Source: Rhodosorus marinus
Lineage: Eukaryota; Rhodophyta; Stylonematophyceae; Stylonematales; Stylonemataceae
NCBI GenBank assembly: GCA_029953675.1
Contig: JAMWBK010000003.1
Coordinates: 1,302,001 to 1,366,000, forward strand
DNA length: 64,000 bases
Direction of reading: 5' to 3'
The notes beneath the pieces were generated by a model. It worked only from the letters and a program-made list of their open reading frames with translations. It was not told the origin of the DNA and made no database searches. The translations under genes and the position numbers were made by a program. Positions 11,566-21,499 of this stretch are shown here, piece by piece. The first letter of the stretch is position 1. Every line of letters begins with the position of its first letter.

Positions 11566-12238
11566 TAGGTCAGTACCCATTCATTCGATCCCGATTGGTA
11601 CACGAAACTATGTGGAGGATGCCACGAGAAAGCTACAAAACCAACATGCAATTTTGGTGAAGGAGATATTCCAACTCTCCCACGAAGAACTCAACACGCA
11701 ACTTGCACTATTCCGATACTGTTCGGAAACTCGGTTGGACTATACGCTCCGGACTCGGGCCTACCAATTCGGACGAACTCTCGCAAAAGAAGCTGATACA
11801 ATGACCCGACTATAACTAGAACGCCTAATTGGCTGTCTACAAACAAATATGGAGGAAGACCCAGAACGAACACCACCGGTATGGCAACAAGTGGCGCTCC
11901 CGTGTAGGTAGGGAGGTCTAGGATTCTGAACTAGAAGCCGCATCCAACCCATCTCATTCTACACAGGATGGATGCAAACCTTGGAGGCGAACAAAGTGTA
12001 TGGTACTCACCTGAAAATGGTGTTAGACAAAACCCTGGAAGCGGCAAGACTGCCTCTGAGTCAATCCCGACGTCTCCCTCACTCTGCAGACAACTCACCA
12101 CTTCAAATCCTGACCGCGAGTGAGGCGATCAAAAAGCGCCTAAACCCCGAGACCTCCCCGCATATTCGCCGACTAGCCAGCCCGACGTACCTGCCAACTG
12201 CCTCTGGAGTCCGTCCCCCCCCCTGACCAGCCTGAGGT
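11085..12238. repeat. Large inverted repeat, arms about 480 bp
   Basis: The arm at 11085-11565 is repeated in reverse complement at 11762-12238 with high identity, around a spacer of about 196 bp. Matching landmarks include the string ATATTTGTTTGTAGACAGCC in one arm and its complement in the other, and the poly-C/poly-G stretch at each outer end. Both arms are family A ORF2 sequence. Confidence 0.85.
11566..12230 (+). pseudogene. Family A ORF2 thumb fragment, plus strand
   Basis: The plus frame reads IHSIPIGTRNYVEDATRKLQ and then LFRYCSETRLDYTLR, FGRTLAKEADTMTRL, the post-RT thumb region shared with the family A copies at 16.6-17.1 and 48.8 kb. A stop and the inverted-repeat structure mark it as a relic. 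It ends at a double tail motif. Confidence 0.75.
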
Positions 12239-12246
12239 AAAGCTGA

Positions 12247-12282
12247 GGTTACGTTAGTCTGGGGTAGCGTTAGTCTGGGGTT
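12247..12282 (+). repeat. Family A tail motif, two 16-bp units
   Basis: GGTTACGTTAGTCTGG followed by a second unit GGTAGCGTTAGTCTGGGG gives an exact 16-bp period. It marks the boundary between the relic upstream and a new ORF1-bearing element downstream. Confidence 0.8.
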
Positions 12283-12392
12283 CTAACGATGACTAGTGCT
12301 ATCGTTCTGGGGTTAAAACTTTTTGGACTTTGGAATATTATCGAGGAGATAAAGCTACAATTGGACTGTTTGTGTGAGAGATATTTTCGAGT

Positions 12393-13025
12393 ATGACTAC
12401 CCTAGAGCCTGTACCTCCAGATTGAGGGGGGTTTCCCATAGACGCCACAACGGAAGATGTGCCGGCCGCACATGGACCTGAGCCTATACCAGTACCTGTT
12501 TCCGACCCCGAACCTGGTTCTACACCTGGCACCGACGTGATTGCTCCCCCGGGAATTGACATGAGCTGCGGTGCATTGAAGCTACATATAGACGCCCCTA
12601 GGCGCAAGGCCTCGCTCTACAACGGGCTTATGGTGCGGTTTATGGATCTTTTAGCCCAGGCCCACGCCAATGGCACTGAGGACCACCTTCTGCAGCAGCT
12701 GAACCCCCCTGCACAATGCCCAACACCGACTTCGCGACCACTACCAGTCTACGAACCGGCAAACTACGCCACTGCAGCCGCCCGCCCGCGATCTCCCGAC
12801 GCCCGTGATCTCGATTCGAATGCATTCCCAGATCTAGAAACGGCCAATGAGCAAGCCCGGACAACCACTCGAGCTCAACCTCGGCCAATGAGCTGGACGA
12901 CACGCGTCCGTACCAATCAGACCCCTGCAGCCGCCAAGCGCTCGTTTTTCGCGAGCATTCATGGACTGCAGTACCAGAGCCAGAAGGACGTTGATGCATT
13001 AGGGGTTTGTGGAAAACAGCGGTAA
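12393..13025 (+). pseudogene. ORF1 N-terminal part of a family A subgroup
   Basis: An open frame of about 188 codons ends at 13025. A likely original ATG at 12393 (MTTLEPVPPD) is followed by a TGA before the open part. It has a Pro-rich N-terminus (PIPVPVSDPEPGSTPG), SCGALKLHIDAP, and a run RFMDLLAQAHANGTEDHLLQ that parallels the N-terminal helical segment of other family A ORF1s. It stops 22 bp before the next ORF1 start, so it is a truncated copy joined to the next element. Confidence 0.55.
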
Positions 13026-13047
13026 AAGTTTATAAGCAGGTACACGT

Positions 13048-14619
13048 ATGATTGTGAAGGAGGTACGGGGGCCGTACCCCGAGCCTCTTGTGATCCCGGG
13101 CCCACACCCCTCGGGTACACGGGAAATGGAGAACGGGCAGCAGCCGCAGCAGCAGCCGCAGCAGCAGCATACAGGAGAAGAACAGGACGCAGAGATGAAT
13201 GCAGAAAACAGAGCAGATCGGCAGGGGGGAGCCGACCCAGCTGCCGCATTTCTCCACCAGCTGCGCAGCTACGACCGGTGCTACAAAGCCCTGGGAATTG
13301 GCGAGACTGACATCGTCGACTTTTACCAGGCAGTCTTCAACCTTTACTCGCGGATAAATTGTGCTAAAGAACTGCAAGGAGTGGCAGCCCGTCTGAACGA
13401 GCTAGCCAAAAAACAGCACATGTGGCAAGGTGGACCAGCCACTACGACCTCGCCTGAACCCGCGGAGCAGCACCCGCGGACGGCGGCAGTCAATCAATAT
13501 GCGCCAGAACCGATCAGCAATCAGCTTCCGGAGGGGACAGGTGTCCTAGCCTCAGTGGACTATGCCACGGCCTTCCCTGTCATCGGGACCAGCAGCACAC
13601 GGCCAACATACGCTCAGCGCACTGTCGAAAATACTCCAGCTCGAGCATCAGAGGCTCAACTGCGACCAGCAGGACGCCCGGGCCCACAGACCCAGCAGGC
13701 AGCACTGCGACAGCTGCATGCCACAGTGGGTGGGTCCTCCTGGGGACCTGAGACCAAACCGGTACTGGCGACCTTGAGGAATGTAAGACCGCCACGGCTG
13801 GACGAGGTAGCCCCATCGGACTTCACCACGGTTCTTTGCAGAGCCTTGGGGATTCCGAGCTCTTATGTGGCGCACGTGGACTTCATCGCTTCCCACGCGT
13901 GCTTACTATGCCATCTGGAAGCGATTCCGATTCTACAAAGCGCCACCTCTCGGGGCGTTTTCAGGACGGGGATTTTCGGATCGTTCACCCGGAGACATCC
14001 CGATCGGCAAGTGACTCTCTACACGGGACAGGCACTGGATACAGACAACCTGCTGGGCTATAATGAACGTCAGCACATTGCCCCAGCGAACATCGGGGCC
14101 CAGACCCTGAAAGGGGCCATTGAACAGACTATCCGGATCTGCGCGAGGCTTCGCAGAAGGAAACTCTCGTTCAACACTCTAGCAGCGATACACGAGTACC
14201 TGGAGAGCAGACTCGGAGACCTACAAGCCAGAGAACGTACTCCAACGGTACAAGGGGAGAGCGCGGAACCCCGAGCGCCTGCAGCCGCCACGAACGCAGA
14301 CCCTGAAGCCTCGTCCCTTACAGGGGACGCACAGGCAGCCCGTGGGACAGTCGACGCTCCGGGTAATCCCCTAGCGACTTCCCAAGTACCTGAAGAGGAT
14401 GCACCCGAGGATAACCCTCATGCGGAGCTCCCCTGCAACCTGCCCCAGCCTCCTCAACACAAGCGGTCGCGAGTATCCACTGATGGCACAGGCCAGGATA
14501 CCGAGATGACTCCGGCAGCCGTCGAGGCTCCACAGGGCAATACTGCACCCCAGGCCGACCACACTGCCACCCATCACGCGATGGACACACAGGACAGCCA
14601 GGGAACACCTACGCAATAA
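13048..14619 (+). CDS. Family A retrotransposon ORF1 (open, 523 aa)
   Basis: An uninterrupted ORF starting MIVKEVRGPYPEPLVIPGP, the signature N-terminus of family A ORF1 (also at 18.55, 52.2 and 63.7 kb). A Gln-rich stretch follows, then a conserved helical block (AAFLHQLRSYDRCYKALGIG to MWQGGP). A core near residues 235-310 (ATLRNVRPPRLDEV...) resembles the family B ORF1 core and may be an RRM-like fold (inference). The C-terminus is Pro/Glu-rich with a basic HKRSRVS patch. No CCHC knuckle is seen. The expected role is retrotransposon RNA binding. The stop TAA overlaps the ORF2 start by one base (TAATG, 14617-14621), suggesting stop-restart translation. It is the only family A ORF1 here that is fully open and not fused. 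Confidence 0.85.
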   Translation: MIVKEVRGPYPEPLVIPGPHPSGTREMENGQQPQQQPQQQHTGEEQDAEMNAENRADRQGGADPAAAFLHQLRSYDRCYKALGIGETDIVDFYQAVFNLYSRINCAKELQGVAARLNELAKKQHMWQGGPATTTSPEPAEQHPRTAAVNQYAPEPISNQLPEGTGVLASVDYATAFPVIGTSSTRPTYAQRTVENTPARASEAQLRPAGRPGPQTQQAALRQLHATVGGSSWGPETKPVLATLRNVRPPRLDEVAPSDFTTVLCRALGIPSSYVAHVDFIASHACLLCHLEAIPILQSATSRGVFRTGIFGSFTRRHPDRQVTLYTGQALDTDNLLGYNERQHIAPANIGAQTLKGAIEQTIRICARLRRRKLSFNTLAAIHEYLESRLGDLQARERTPTVQGESAEPRAPAAATNADPEASSLTGDAQAARGTVDAPGNPLATSQVPEEDAPEDNPHAELPCNLPQPPQHKRSRVSTDGTGQDTEMTPAAVEAPQGNTAPQADHTATHHAMDTQDSQGTPTQ

Positions 14620-14852
14620 TGCCCAGGGGACAAGGGGGAATCAAACGAAGACGCGATGAGCCTCTGTTCTTCTAGGATCGTCAAGCCTGGGTCAAACGGT
14701 GGACCGACTTCGTTGGCCAAGTTACGACAGGAGACAGGCATTGGACGCGCCTAACACACTGCCCGGTACCCACACGGCGCTTTGTGCCCCGTGCCCACGT
14801 CAATACCTGGAGCCGCCTTCTTCGTGCAGCTCTTGAGATTTCCATGGACACA

Positions 14853-14884
14853 GGCTAGCGTTGGCGGGTGCGCCAACGCTAGCC
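14853..14884. repeat. Perfect 14-bp inverted repeat (snap-back) in ORF2
   Basis: GGCTAGCGTTGGCG at 14853-14866 and CGCCAACGCTAGCC at 14871-14884 are exact reverse complements around a 4-nt loop. The sister copy at 23.4 kb has no such palindrome, so the left arm looks like DNA copied from the right one. Confidence 0.85.
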
Positions 14885-16391
14885 TACTTCTTGTCGGACT
14901 TCCAGGCCTGGTGCTAGGACGTTGTGCACTTGACACCGGTATTCAGGTCACACATGTGCTCGAAGGAGAATTCGATACGGTGTGGACCCCGCTTGAAGGC
15001 AGGGCGTCCCTACTGCAGCAGAATACTGCCCCACCGGGAACCGAAGCGACTCGCCGCCAAGCCTTAGGACGCCAGAAACAAGCCCTTAAACTGGCACACC
15101 TCGGTCGCCTGTCGGACGCTGCTCGTCGACTGCAGGCAACGGAAATGGCTCCCTTCACCGAGACTACCTGGCGCCAACTGCAAGGACTCTTCCCAGAATC
15201 TGGCTCAGGTGACTTACCAGACGAGGCGGCGGAGGCCCTGGAATCACTGCACAACCCTGACGACACGAATCTTCAGAGCCGATGAGATGCCACAAAATCC
15301 GCTGATGAGGGTCTCCTGTCGATTGTGGCACGTCTTCCGCAGGGCAGGAGCCCCAGCCCCAGTGGAATGCGCGCGGAACATCTCCAAGGCGCCAATCAAC
15401 AGACGCAAGTGGCTTTGATCCGCGTACTGCGACAACTAGCGACAGCTCCGGAGAAGTTTCCCACTCCGCTGACGCGTGCCCTGCGTAGCAGCAGACTACT
15501 GCCATTCGCGAAGCCACGGAAGGAATCGGCTCCCCAGGAAAACCCAGGCGTTCGGCCCATCGGCGTCCCTGAAGTTCTGCGAAAAGTGGCGACTCAATGG
15601 ACCCTTCGCGGGGTGATCGACAGGGTGCGCACGCTCCTGGTCCATTACAACTAGGGATCGGAGTCAGTGGCGGATGCGAACGCTCACTTCACGCGATCCA
15701 GTCCCATCTGTCATATGAAATAGACGTGGTGGTGCTTAGGCTTGACCTCGAGAATGCATTCAACAGGATTGATCGACGCCTCGCCAAGAAACTCGTGGAC
15801 CAGCACTTTCCGGAGCTTGCGGCGGTTTACAGACTTGGGTATGGAAGCGACGCAGTGGACTCGCCGACGCTCTGCGGCTGGCGCTCTGCACCTGCAGAGA
15901 ATCAAACGGAACACTCACGACTGACGCTCCAACGTAACCCCAGACTAACGTAACCCCGAACTATGCTCCCATCTCTAGGGGCCCGCCTACAACTCAACAA
16001 ATGCATGCTCTACGGACGAGCCTTGACGACGGCGCGAGTCATCAATCGCGAGATACCTGGCATACATGTCACCCGAGAAGGCGTCACTATCCATTCGATC
16101 CCGAGGACCAGCACTTTCCGGAGCTTGCGGCGGTTTACAGACTTGGGTATGGAAGCGACGCAGTGGACTCGCCGACGCTCTGCGGCTGGCGCTCTGCACC
16201 TGCAGAGAATCAAACGGAACACTCACGACTGACGCTCCAAGCAGCTACGGGAGTACAACAAGGAGACCCTCTTGGGCCGGTGCTACGTGCACTAGCACTC
16301 GCACCGTTCCTAAAAGCTCTACGAACAAAGTTCTCCGATCTAACGATTGTCGCTATCCATGACGATATTACGATCGTGGGACCCCTGCAGG

Positions 16392-17027
16392 AACTGAAGC
16401 AAGCACTAGCCTGGAGCCGAACTATGCTCCTATCTCTAGGGGCCCGCCTACAACTCAACAAATGCACGCTCTACGGCCGAGCCTTGACGACGGCGCGAGT
16501 CATCAATCGCGAGATACCTGGCATAAATATCACCTGAGAAGGCGTCACTATCCATTCGATCCCGATAGGAAACCGGGAACATATCGAGCACGAGTGCCGT
16601 GCGCTTCAAAATAAGCACGAAAAGCTCATCAAGGAAATAGCACAGCTACCGCAACATGAAACTTATGCACAGGTCGCATTGTTCAGGTACTGCGCTGAAA
16701 CGCGCCTAGAACTGAAGCAAGCACTAGCCTGGAGCCGAACTATGCTCCTATCTCTAGGGGCCCGCCTACAACTCAACAAATGCACGCTCTACGGCCGAGC
16801 CTTGACGACGGCGCGAGTCATCAATCGCGAGATACCTGGCATAAATATCACCTGAGAAGGCGTCACTATCCATTCGATCCCGATAGGAAACCGGGAACAT
16901 ATCGAGCACGAGTGCCGTGCGCTTCAAAATAAGCACGAAAAGCTCATCAAGGAAATAGCACAGCTACCGCAACATGAAACTTATGCACAGGTCGCATTGT
17001 TCAGGTACTGCGCTGAAACGCGCCTAG
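16392..17027 (+). repeat. 318-bp tandem duplication inside family A ORF2
   Basis: The sequence starting AACTGAAGCAAGCACTAGCC recurs exactly 318 bp later (16392 and 16710), and both copies share private variants such as the TGA in ATCACCTGAGAAGG. The unit is a multiple of three. It covers the end of the palm and the start of the thumb. Confidence 0.85.
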
Positions 17028-18377
17028 ATTACCTGCTACGATGCCTAGCCTACCCGTTCGGCCGCAGTCTGGCACGGGAGGCGGATACCATGACGAGATA
17101 TAATCTGGAAACCTTGCTCGGAGGCCTCGCTACCTCTGGCATGGAGGACGAGGAGCACCTGGGACACATCTGGGAACAGATTGCGCTGCCTTGCCGGTGG
17201 GGGGGATAGGGTTCGCTACTCGACGGCGTATCCAACCTATCGCTTACTACTCGGCTTGGACAAATACCTTTCGAAGCAATACAGGGGACTGGCCTTACAT
17301 TGCTGAGCTGCAGAGGCAGGTCTATACAGACAGAACTCTGGCTACGAACACCGCGACACGACTAAAATGGTCCACAGAACACCTCGCAGACCAGATACAA
17401 TCATCTGCTCGAGCGATACAACGCAGGCTGCGCCCGAAACTCCGCCGCGGATCAGAAGACTGGCCACCCTGCAGCAGACGAGGGAAAACCCCCCAGGAGA
17501 CGCCCCAGGAGACCGTGGCGATTGGAATAATGGTTCTACACAACAATCTCTCTCTCTGGAGGCACACCATTCAGCATTCCAACGCCTGGTTAACAATCCG
17601 CGCGTCTCTGGCGAACATCGCGCCCGAATCAGGTCCGCGGCGGGCTCTGGATCGGGAGTCTGGCTGCGCGAACTGCCGACGTTGGAGCCGAAAAAGCTGA
17701 GCTCGATCGAAATGCTGGTGAATATCCGACAACTACTGGGGCTACCGATTCCAGGGCTGCGAACTACGGAAAAATGTACTCGATACCGTGGTAAACACGG
17801 AGCAAATGGAGTACAACGCTTTCATCATTGCCCCACGTCAACTGGCCTGTGGCAACGTAGGCATGACGAGATATGCACGGAGATCGCAAGGTGGCTGAAC
17901 CGGTGGAACTTTGTGGACATCGAGCAGGAGCCAGAGAATTACTTTGAAAAATACGGGCTACGGCCAGACATCATTGCTACGCATCCGAGGACATTTCAAC
18001 GGTATGCGCTGGACGTGACGGTTGTGTCTCCTTTGCCAGGGAAGTATCTGAGGCGTAGTCAGGAGGAGAGTGGATATGCAGCAAGACGTGCAGAGAGGTG
18101 GAAGAAAGCGCACTACAAGGAGGCGATGACGATAGAACACCCGGGTGACAAGTTCATCCCAATTGCAATAGAAACATTTGGACGGACTGGACCGATGGCA
18201 CAGGAGTTTCTGCGGGACAGCTGCAAGCATTTGTTGCACTGGAGCCTAGAACTGAGCAATATAAGATCGCAGATAAACCGGCAACTTTGGCGAGGTAATG
18301 CGGAGATAGCGCTAGGCGCTTTGCGCGTAGACCAGTTGGAGAATCCACCTCTGCCTGTTTTTTCTTTAGGACGTAGC

Positions 18378-18490
18378 ATGAGACCCCGGTAGCGGGGTTG
18401 GAGTAAGCATTCCCCTAGATAGCGATAGAAGTAGTGTTACGCTGCAGTAGGCAGCTGCCCAGTAAAGCTTACGGTTACGTCAGTCTTGGG
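18378..18490 (+). mobile_element. Family A 3' UTR with hairpin, and tail
   Basis: Just before and at the ORF2 stop lies ACCCCG-GTAG-CGGGGT, a 6-bp perfect stem, repeated at 44.88 kb. GCTGCAGTAGGCAGCTGCCC and AGTAAAGCTTACGG follow, then the tail unit GGTTACGTCAGTCTTGGG at 18473-18490. A new family A 5' leader begins at once (18491-18554), so two elements are head to tail here. Confidence 0.8.
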
Positions 18491-18554
18491 TTAAGTGTAC
18501 GCGGTTAGGGCGTTTGGGAAAGACAAAAGGAAAAGTTCGTAAGAGAGTCCGAAG

Positions 18555-20540
18555 ATGATTGTGAGGGAGGTACGCGGGTCGTACCCTGAACCTCTTGTCA
18601 TTCAGGGCCCGGACCCCTCAGGCACCCGGGAAGTTTTGCAAAGGCACCAGCACCAGTCTGATGGCGACGTGCAGGAGTCACCGACGGAACCGCAAGCAGG
18701 CGATGTTCAAGCAAGAACGCGGACCGAGTCTGCAGCCGCAACCGACCCGGCAGCCACATTCTTGCATCAACTGCGTAGCTTCGACAGATGCTACCAGGAC
18801 CTGGGCATCGCTGCGTCCGAAATTACAGCCTTCTACAAAGCAGTTTTTCAACTGTACTCGCTGGTCAACAGCTCGCAAGAGCTGGAAGGCGTCACCGGAC
18901 GCCTTACGGAGTTGTCCCGGAAACCGGGTATGTGGGAAGGTGGAGCCGCTACTACGAATTCTGCACCATCTCCGCATGATCTCCCGCGACAGGCCGTAGG
19001 CAACCACCTCGCCCCCGAAACCCGTTACCGTAACGGTCGACTGCCAGGAAGTTATGACGTCCATGATTTAGGAACCCAGCTCCCTGCGCCCCAGGGAGGG
19101 ACAGGTGTCCGGGATCTAGGACACTATGCGGAGGCATTCCCAGCCATCGGGGAGGGCCCTACAAGGCCAACCTTCGCCGAGTTTGCAGCTCAGAAAGAAC
19201 CAGGGAGAGGAGAAGATGCTCGTTCCAGAACTTCTGGACGCCCCGGACCCCAGACCCAGCAGGCTGCCCTGCGGCAACTGCACGCTACGGTCGGGGGGTC
19301 TGGCTGGGGACCCGATGTTGCCCCAGTCCTCGCGACGCTACGGAATGTCCGACCCCCAAGGCTGGATGAGGTGGCCCCTGCGCCAAATTATCGCCCGAAT
19401 TTGAATTGCCCCAGAGTGGCAGCGTTGGCAGAAGGCAGTCAACATCAGGTCAATCAACATGAACCTGTCCCGGGACAGGCGAGGGCGTTTGCTTCTGCGC
19501 CGGACAGTACGACGTTGGGGAGCGGCAGGCCGGGCCAAAACGCGCTTCAGCGCTCCGGGACTCGAGGCAATGGTGGTGGTGACTGTGCGGCAACCGGTGT
19601 GGAGGAGACTGCAGCTGTGGACTTCCCTCTCTTGGACCAGCCCTCAGGTGGTCACCAGCTCCCGGCTACTGCGGGGGCACGTGGCGGCCGCAAAGGGGGG
19701 CGCTTCGTACGCATCATTCTTGCGGAAGGGCACCACTGCCACACGTACGGCGGCTATCTCCGTTTCATACCATCTCGCGAGCCTCAGGATGGACCTGTGG
19801 AGACCACTCTCCAATTTCTGTGGGTGCGAAATGTCCGGCCCCAGACTACACGAGGACAGGTTCCGTCTATGCGAGATTTCCGGGACACTTTTGCGGAATC
19901 GTTAGGGTGCAGCCGGGGTGATTTCTTCTTCGCAAACTATGAGGGCCGCGATGTGCTGTTTTTGGTCTCCGAAACCGCCGCCAAGTACCTGGAGGCCTTG
20001 CTGGCGAAGCCTACCGAGCAGTGGCCTGAGAGCGCCCGGTGGCTGCGCTGCAACCCGCAGGTGGTTTTGCACATCGATTTTGACCGTTTCTCGGGCAATT
20101 TCCTGTCTCCGGGAGAAACGGCAGGGCTCTCTGAGCATGAGAGCAGCGTGAAGGCGGCAGCGATCCATTGGCTACGGATTCAGCGCCTTGACAGGATCTT
20201 GTTGGAGCGGTTCCGGTCGGGCCCTCGTCACCTGCGCATGGCGGTGTCCAGCCTCTTCGATCTGGAGAGGCGACTTGTGCTGACTTCGCGCTACAAGACA
20301 GAGCTGCAGCGGGTGGGGATTTTGGAGGGCTCTGCTTCCAGCACCACTTCCAGCGAGAGTGGTGAGGCAGGGGAGCAGACTGAGGGCATGGCGGTGGTTG
20401 ACGCCCAGGTTACTTTGCTGAAGCCCGCGGGATCCGTTCCGCGAGCCTCGCGGAGTGGGCGGCTCACGACTTTGGTGCGGATAGGAGGTAAGAGAGCGAG
20501 GACCGACTCCCCCGGGTCTAAGGGGGAGAGGCACGATTAG
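18555..20540 (+). CDS. Chimeric ORF1: family A N-terminus fused in frame to family B C-terminus (661 aa)
   Basis: The first half starts MIVREVRGSYPEPLVIQGPD and follows family A ORF1 through the helical block and RNVRPPRLDEVAPA. At about 19385 it switches without losing frame to family B ORF1, starting near NCPRVAALAEGSQHQVNQHE and ending GGKRARTDSPGSKG, as in the minus-strand B copy at 37.3-36.2 kb. The two halves each contain an RNVRP-type core, so the fusion holds two of these domains. A 5'-truncated B element probably inserted into an A ORF1. The complete openness of 661 codons is unusual among these wrecked copies. Whether it is expressed is unknown. A local frame difference near 19700-19760 (RFVRIILAEGHH instead of SYASVLRKG) suggests compensating indels. 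Confidence 0.8.
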   Translation: MIVREVRGSYPEPLVIQGPDPSGTREVLQRHQHQSDGDVQESPTEPQAGDVQARTRTESAAATDPAATFLHQLRSFDRCYQDLGIAASEITAFYKAVFQLYSLVNSSQELEGVTGRLTELSRKPGMWEGGAATTNSAPSPHDLPRQAVGNHLAPETRYRNGRLPGSYDVHDLGTQLPAPQGGTGVRDLGHYAEAFPAIGEGPTRPTFAEFAAQKEPGRGEDARSRTSGRPGPQTQQAALRQLHATVGGSGWGPDVAPVLATLRNVRPPRLDEVAPAPNYRPNLNCPRVAALAEGSQHQVNQHEPVPGQARAFASAPDSTTLGSGRPGQNALQRSGTRGNGGGDCAATGVEETAAVDFPLLDQPSGGHQLPATAGARGGRKGGRFVRIILAEGHHCHTYGGYLRFIPSREPQDGPVETTLQFLWVRNVRPQTTRGQVPSMRDFRDTFAESLGCSRGDFFFANYEGRDVLFLVSETAAKYLEALLAKPTEQWPESARWLRCNPQVVLHIDFDRFSGNFLSPGETAGLSEHESSVKAAAIHWLRIQRLDRILLERFRSGPRHLRMAVSSLFDLERRLVLTSRYKTELQRVGILEGSASSTTSSESGEAGEQTEGMAVVDAQVTLLKPAGSVPRASRSGRLTTLVRIGGKRARTDSPGSKGERHD

Positions 20541-20552
20541 CGCTCCAGGCAC

Positions 20553-20570
20553 GGCTGCGAGGTCGCAGCC
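20553..20570 (+). promoter_or_regulatory. Family B ORF1-ORF2 junction hairpin
   Basis: GGCTGCGA-GG-TCGCAGCC is a perfect 8-bp inverted repeat between the ORF1 stop (20538-20540) and the ORF2 ATG (20572). It is repeated in both other B copies (36138-36155 and 41043-41060, minus). It could act in restart or internal initiation of ORF2. Confidence 0.7.
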
Positions 20571-20571
20571 T

Positions 20572-21065
20572 ATGGATCTAAAGTCTTATGTCCTGAAGGA
20601 GGGCGGAGACTGGGGCATTTGGCGTACGCGTTTTCGGAGTTGGCTCCGGCGGTGGATTTCTTTGGAAGGAGGCTCGCTTCCCCTCCGTGGGGGCATTCCC
20701 CCAGTCGTCCTCCCTCGTGGAGACATTCTAGTAGCTGGAACCATTCTCGATTTCATCTTCACGAGCCTGGCTCGCAACATTCGGGACACAGTCATTTGGG
20801 TTTTTCTGGGGGTCATGCCGCGCCTGATTCTGGCCCCCATTCACACATCGGAGCGCAGATAGCGAGTACGAGACCGACTGGCCCTGTTCTTGAAGGGAGA
20901 CTTCGAAGTACTACAGCGCAGCTATTTGGCGTTGTCAGCACCATCGGCCCGTCGGACTCGGCATGGCACAGTGTCGCCCGTGCCGGCTCGAGTACAGAAA
21001 TTGGTAGCAGTGGGCGATTTAAGTCGAGCGGCGCGGGTTTTGGAGGGCCAGGCGCCTGTCCTTAA
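20572..21065 (+). pseudogene. Family B ORF2, N-terminal part only
   Basis: MDLKSYVLKEGGDWGIWRTR is the family B ORF2 start. A TAG at 20860-20862 replaces Trp of the SERRWRVRDRL segment. Homology to the complete copy (35.6-36.1 kb, minus) continues to GQAPVL at 21061, before the RT domain, and then ends in unrelated AT-rich repeats. Confidence 0.85.
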
Positions 21066-21089
21066 ACGATAGGAGACTTCAGGAAAAAT

Positions 21090-21195
21090 AAAAACGACGG
21101 GAGACGTTGGGAATAATAAAAACGACGGGAGACGTTGGTAATAATAAACGACGGGAGACGTTGGTAATAATAAACGACGGGAGACGTTGGGAAAA
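21090..21195 (+). repeat. Short tandem repeat, about 25-29 bp units, four copies
   Basis: The unit ACGACGGGAGACGTTGG plus an AT-rich spacer (AATAATAA, with or without extra A) is repeated about four times. It follows directly on the truncated B copy and is unlike any tail in the window. Confidence 0.85.
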
Positions 21196-21413
21196 TGACT
21201 GCACGACGGATTGCTGTTGATTGCCGATGGCTTCAATCATTGTCTTGGTCAAGTTCGGCCCAGCCAGAGGCACCGCCGGGCGTGAAATTGAACATGAAAA
21301 GCCCCCTCTGGGCAGGGCCAGCGGAAAGAAGACCTTGTGGTCACCTCTTAAAACCGCCCACCACAGCCACCACCAACGCCAACCTCATCCTTTCCCAATC
21401 TAGGACGGAGTCT

Positions 21414-21457
21414 GACGTTAGTCTGAGGTGAAAGTTTACGGTTACGTTAGTCTGGGA
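21414..21457 (+). repeat. Family A tail motif, two separated units
   Basis: GACGTTAGTCTGAGG at 21414 and, after AAAGTTTACG (the end of the family A 3' UTR), GGTTACGTTAGTCTGGG at 21440-21456. A family A leader and ORF1 start follow at 21500. Confidence 0.8.
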
Positions 21458-21499
21458 ACAAGCACAGATATACGGTGAGGTTTTATTAAGGAAAGCTTT

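Larger units (their letters stand above)
14619..18392 (+). pseudogene. Family A ORF2: reverse transcriptase and restriction-like endonuclease, broken
   Basis: It starts at the ATG 14619-14621 overlapping the ORF1 stop. TAG at 14673 and TGA at 15283 are nonsense codons. RT motifs follow: GRSPSPSGMRAEHL, VRPIGVPEVLRKVATQW, motif A LRLDLENAFNRIDRRL, motif B ATGVQQGDPLGPVLRA (16.25 kb) and motif C VAIHDDITIVG (16.36 kb). The middle is scrambled: a reversed tail motif at 15933, a 133-bp segment present at both 15800 and 16107, and a 318-bp tandem duplication at 16392-17027. 17367-18392 is open (341 codons). It carries a Cys/His finger whose second Cys is Tyr (CTRYRGKHG) and an endonuclease core LRPDIIATHPRTFQRYALDV with the PD...D spacing of restriction-like nucleases. 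In intact form it would do target-primed reverse transcription. Confidence 0.88.
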
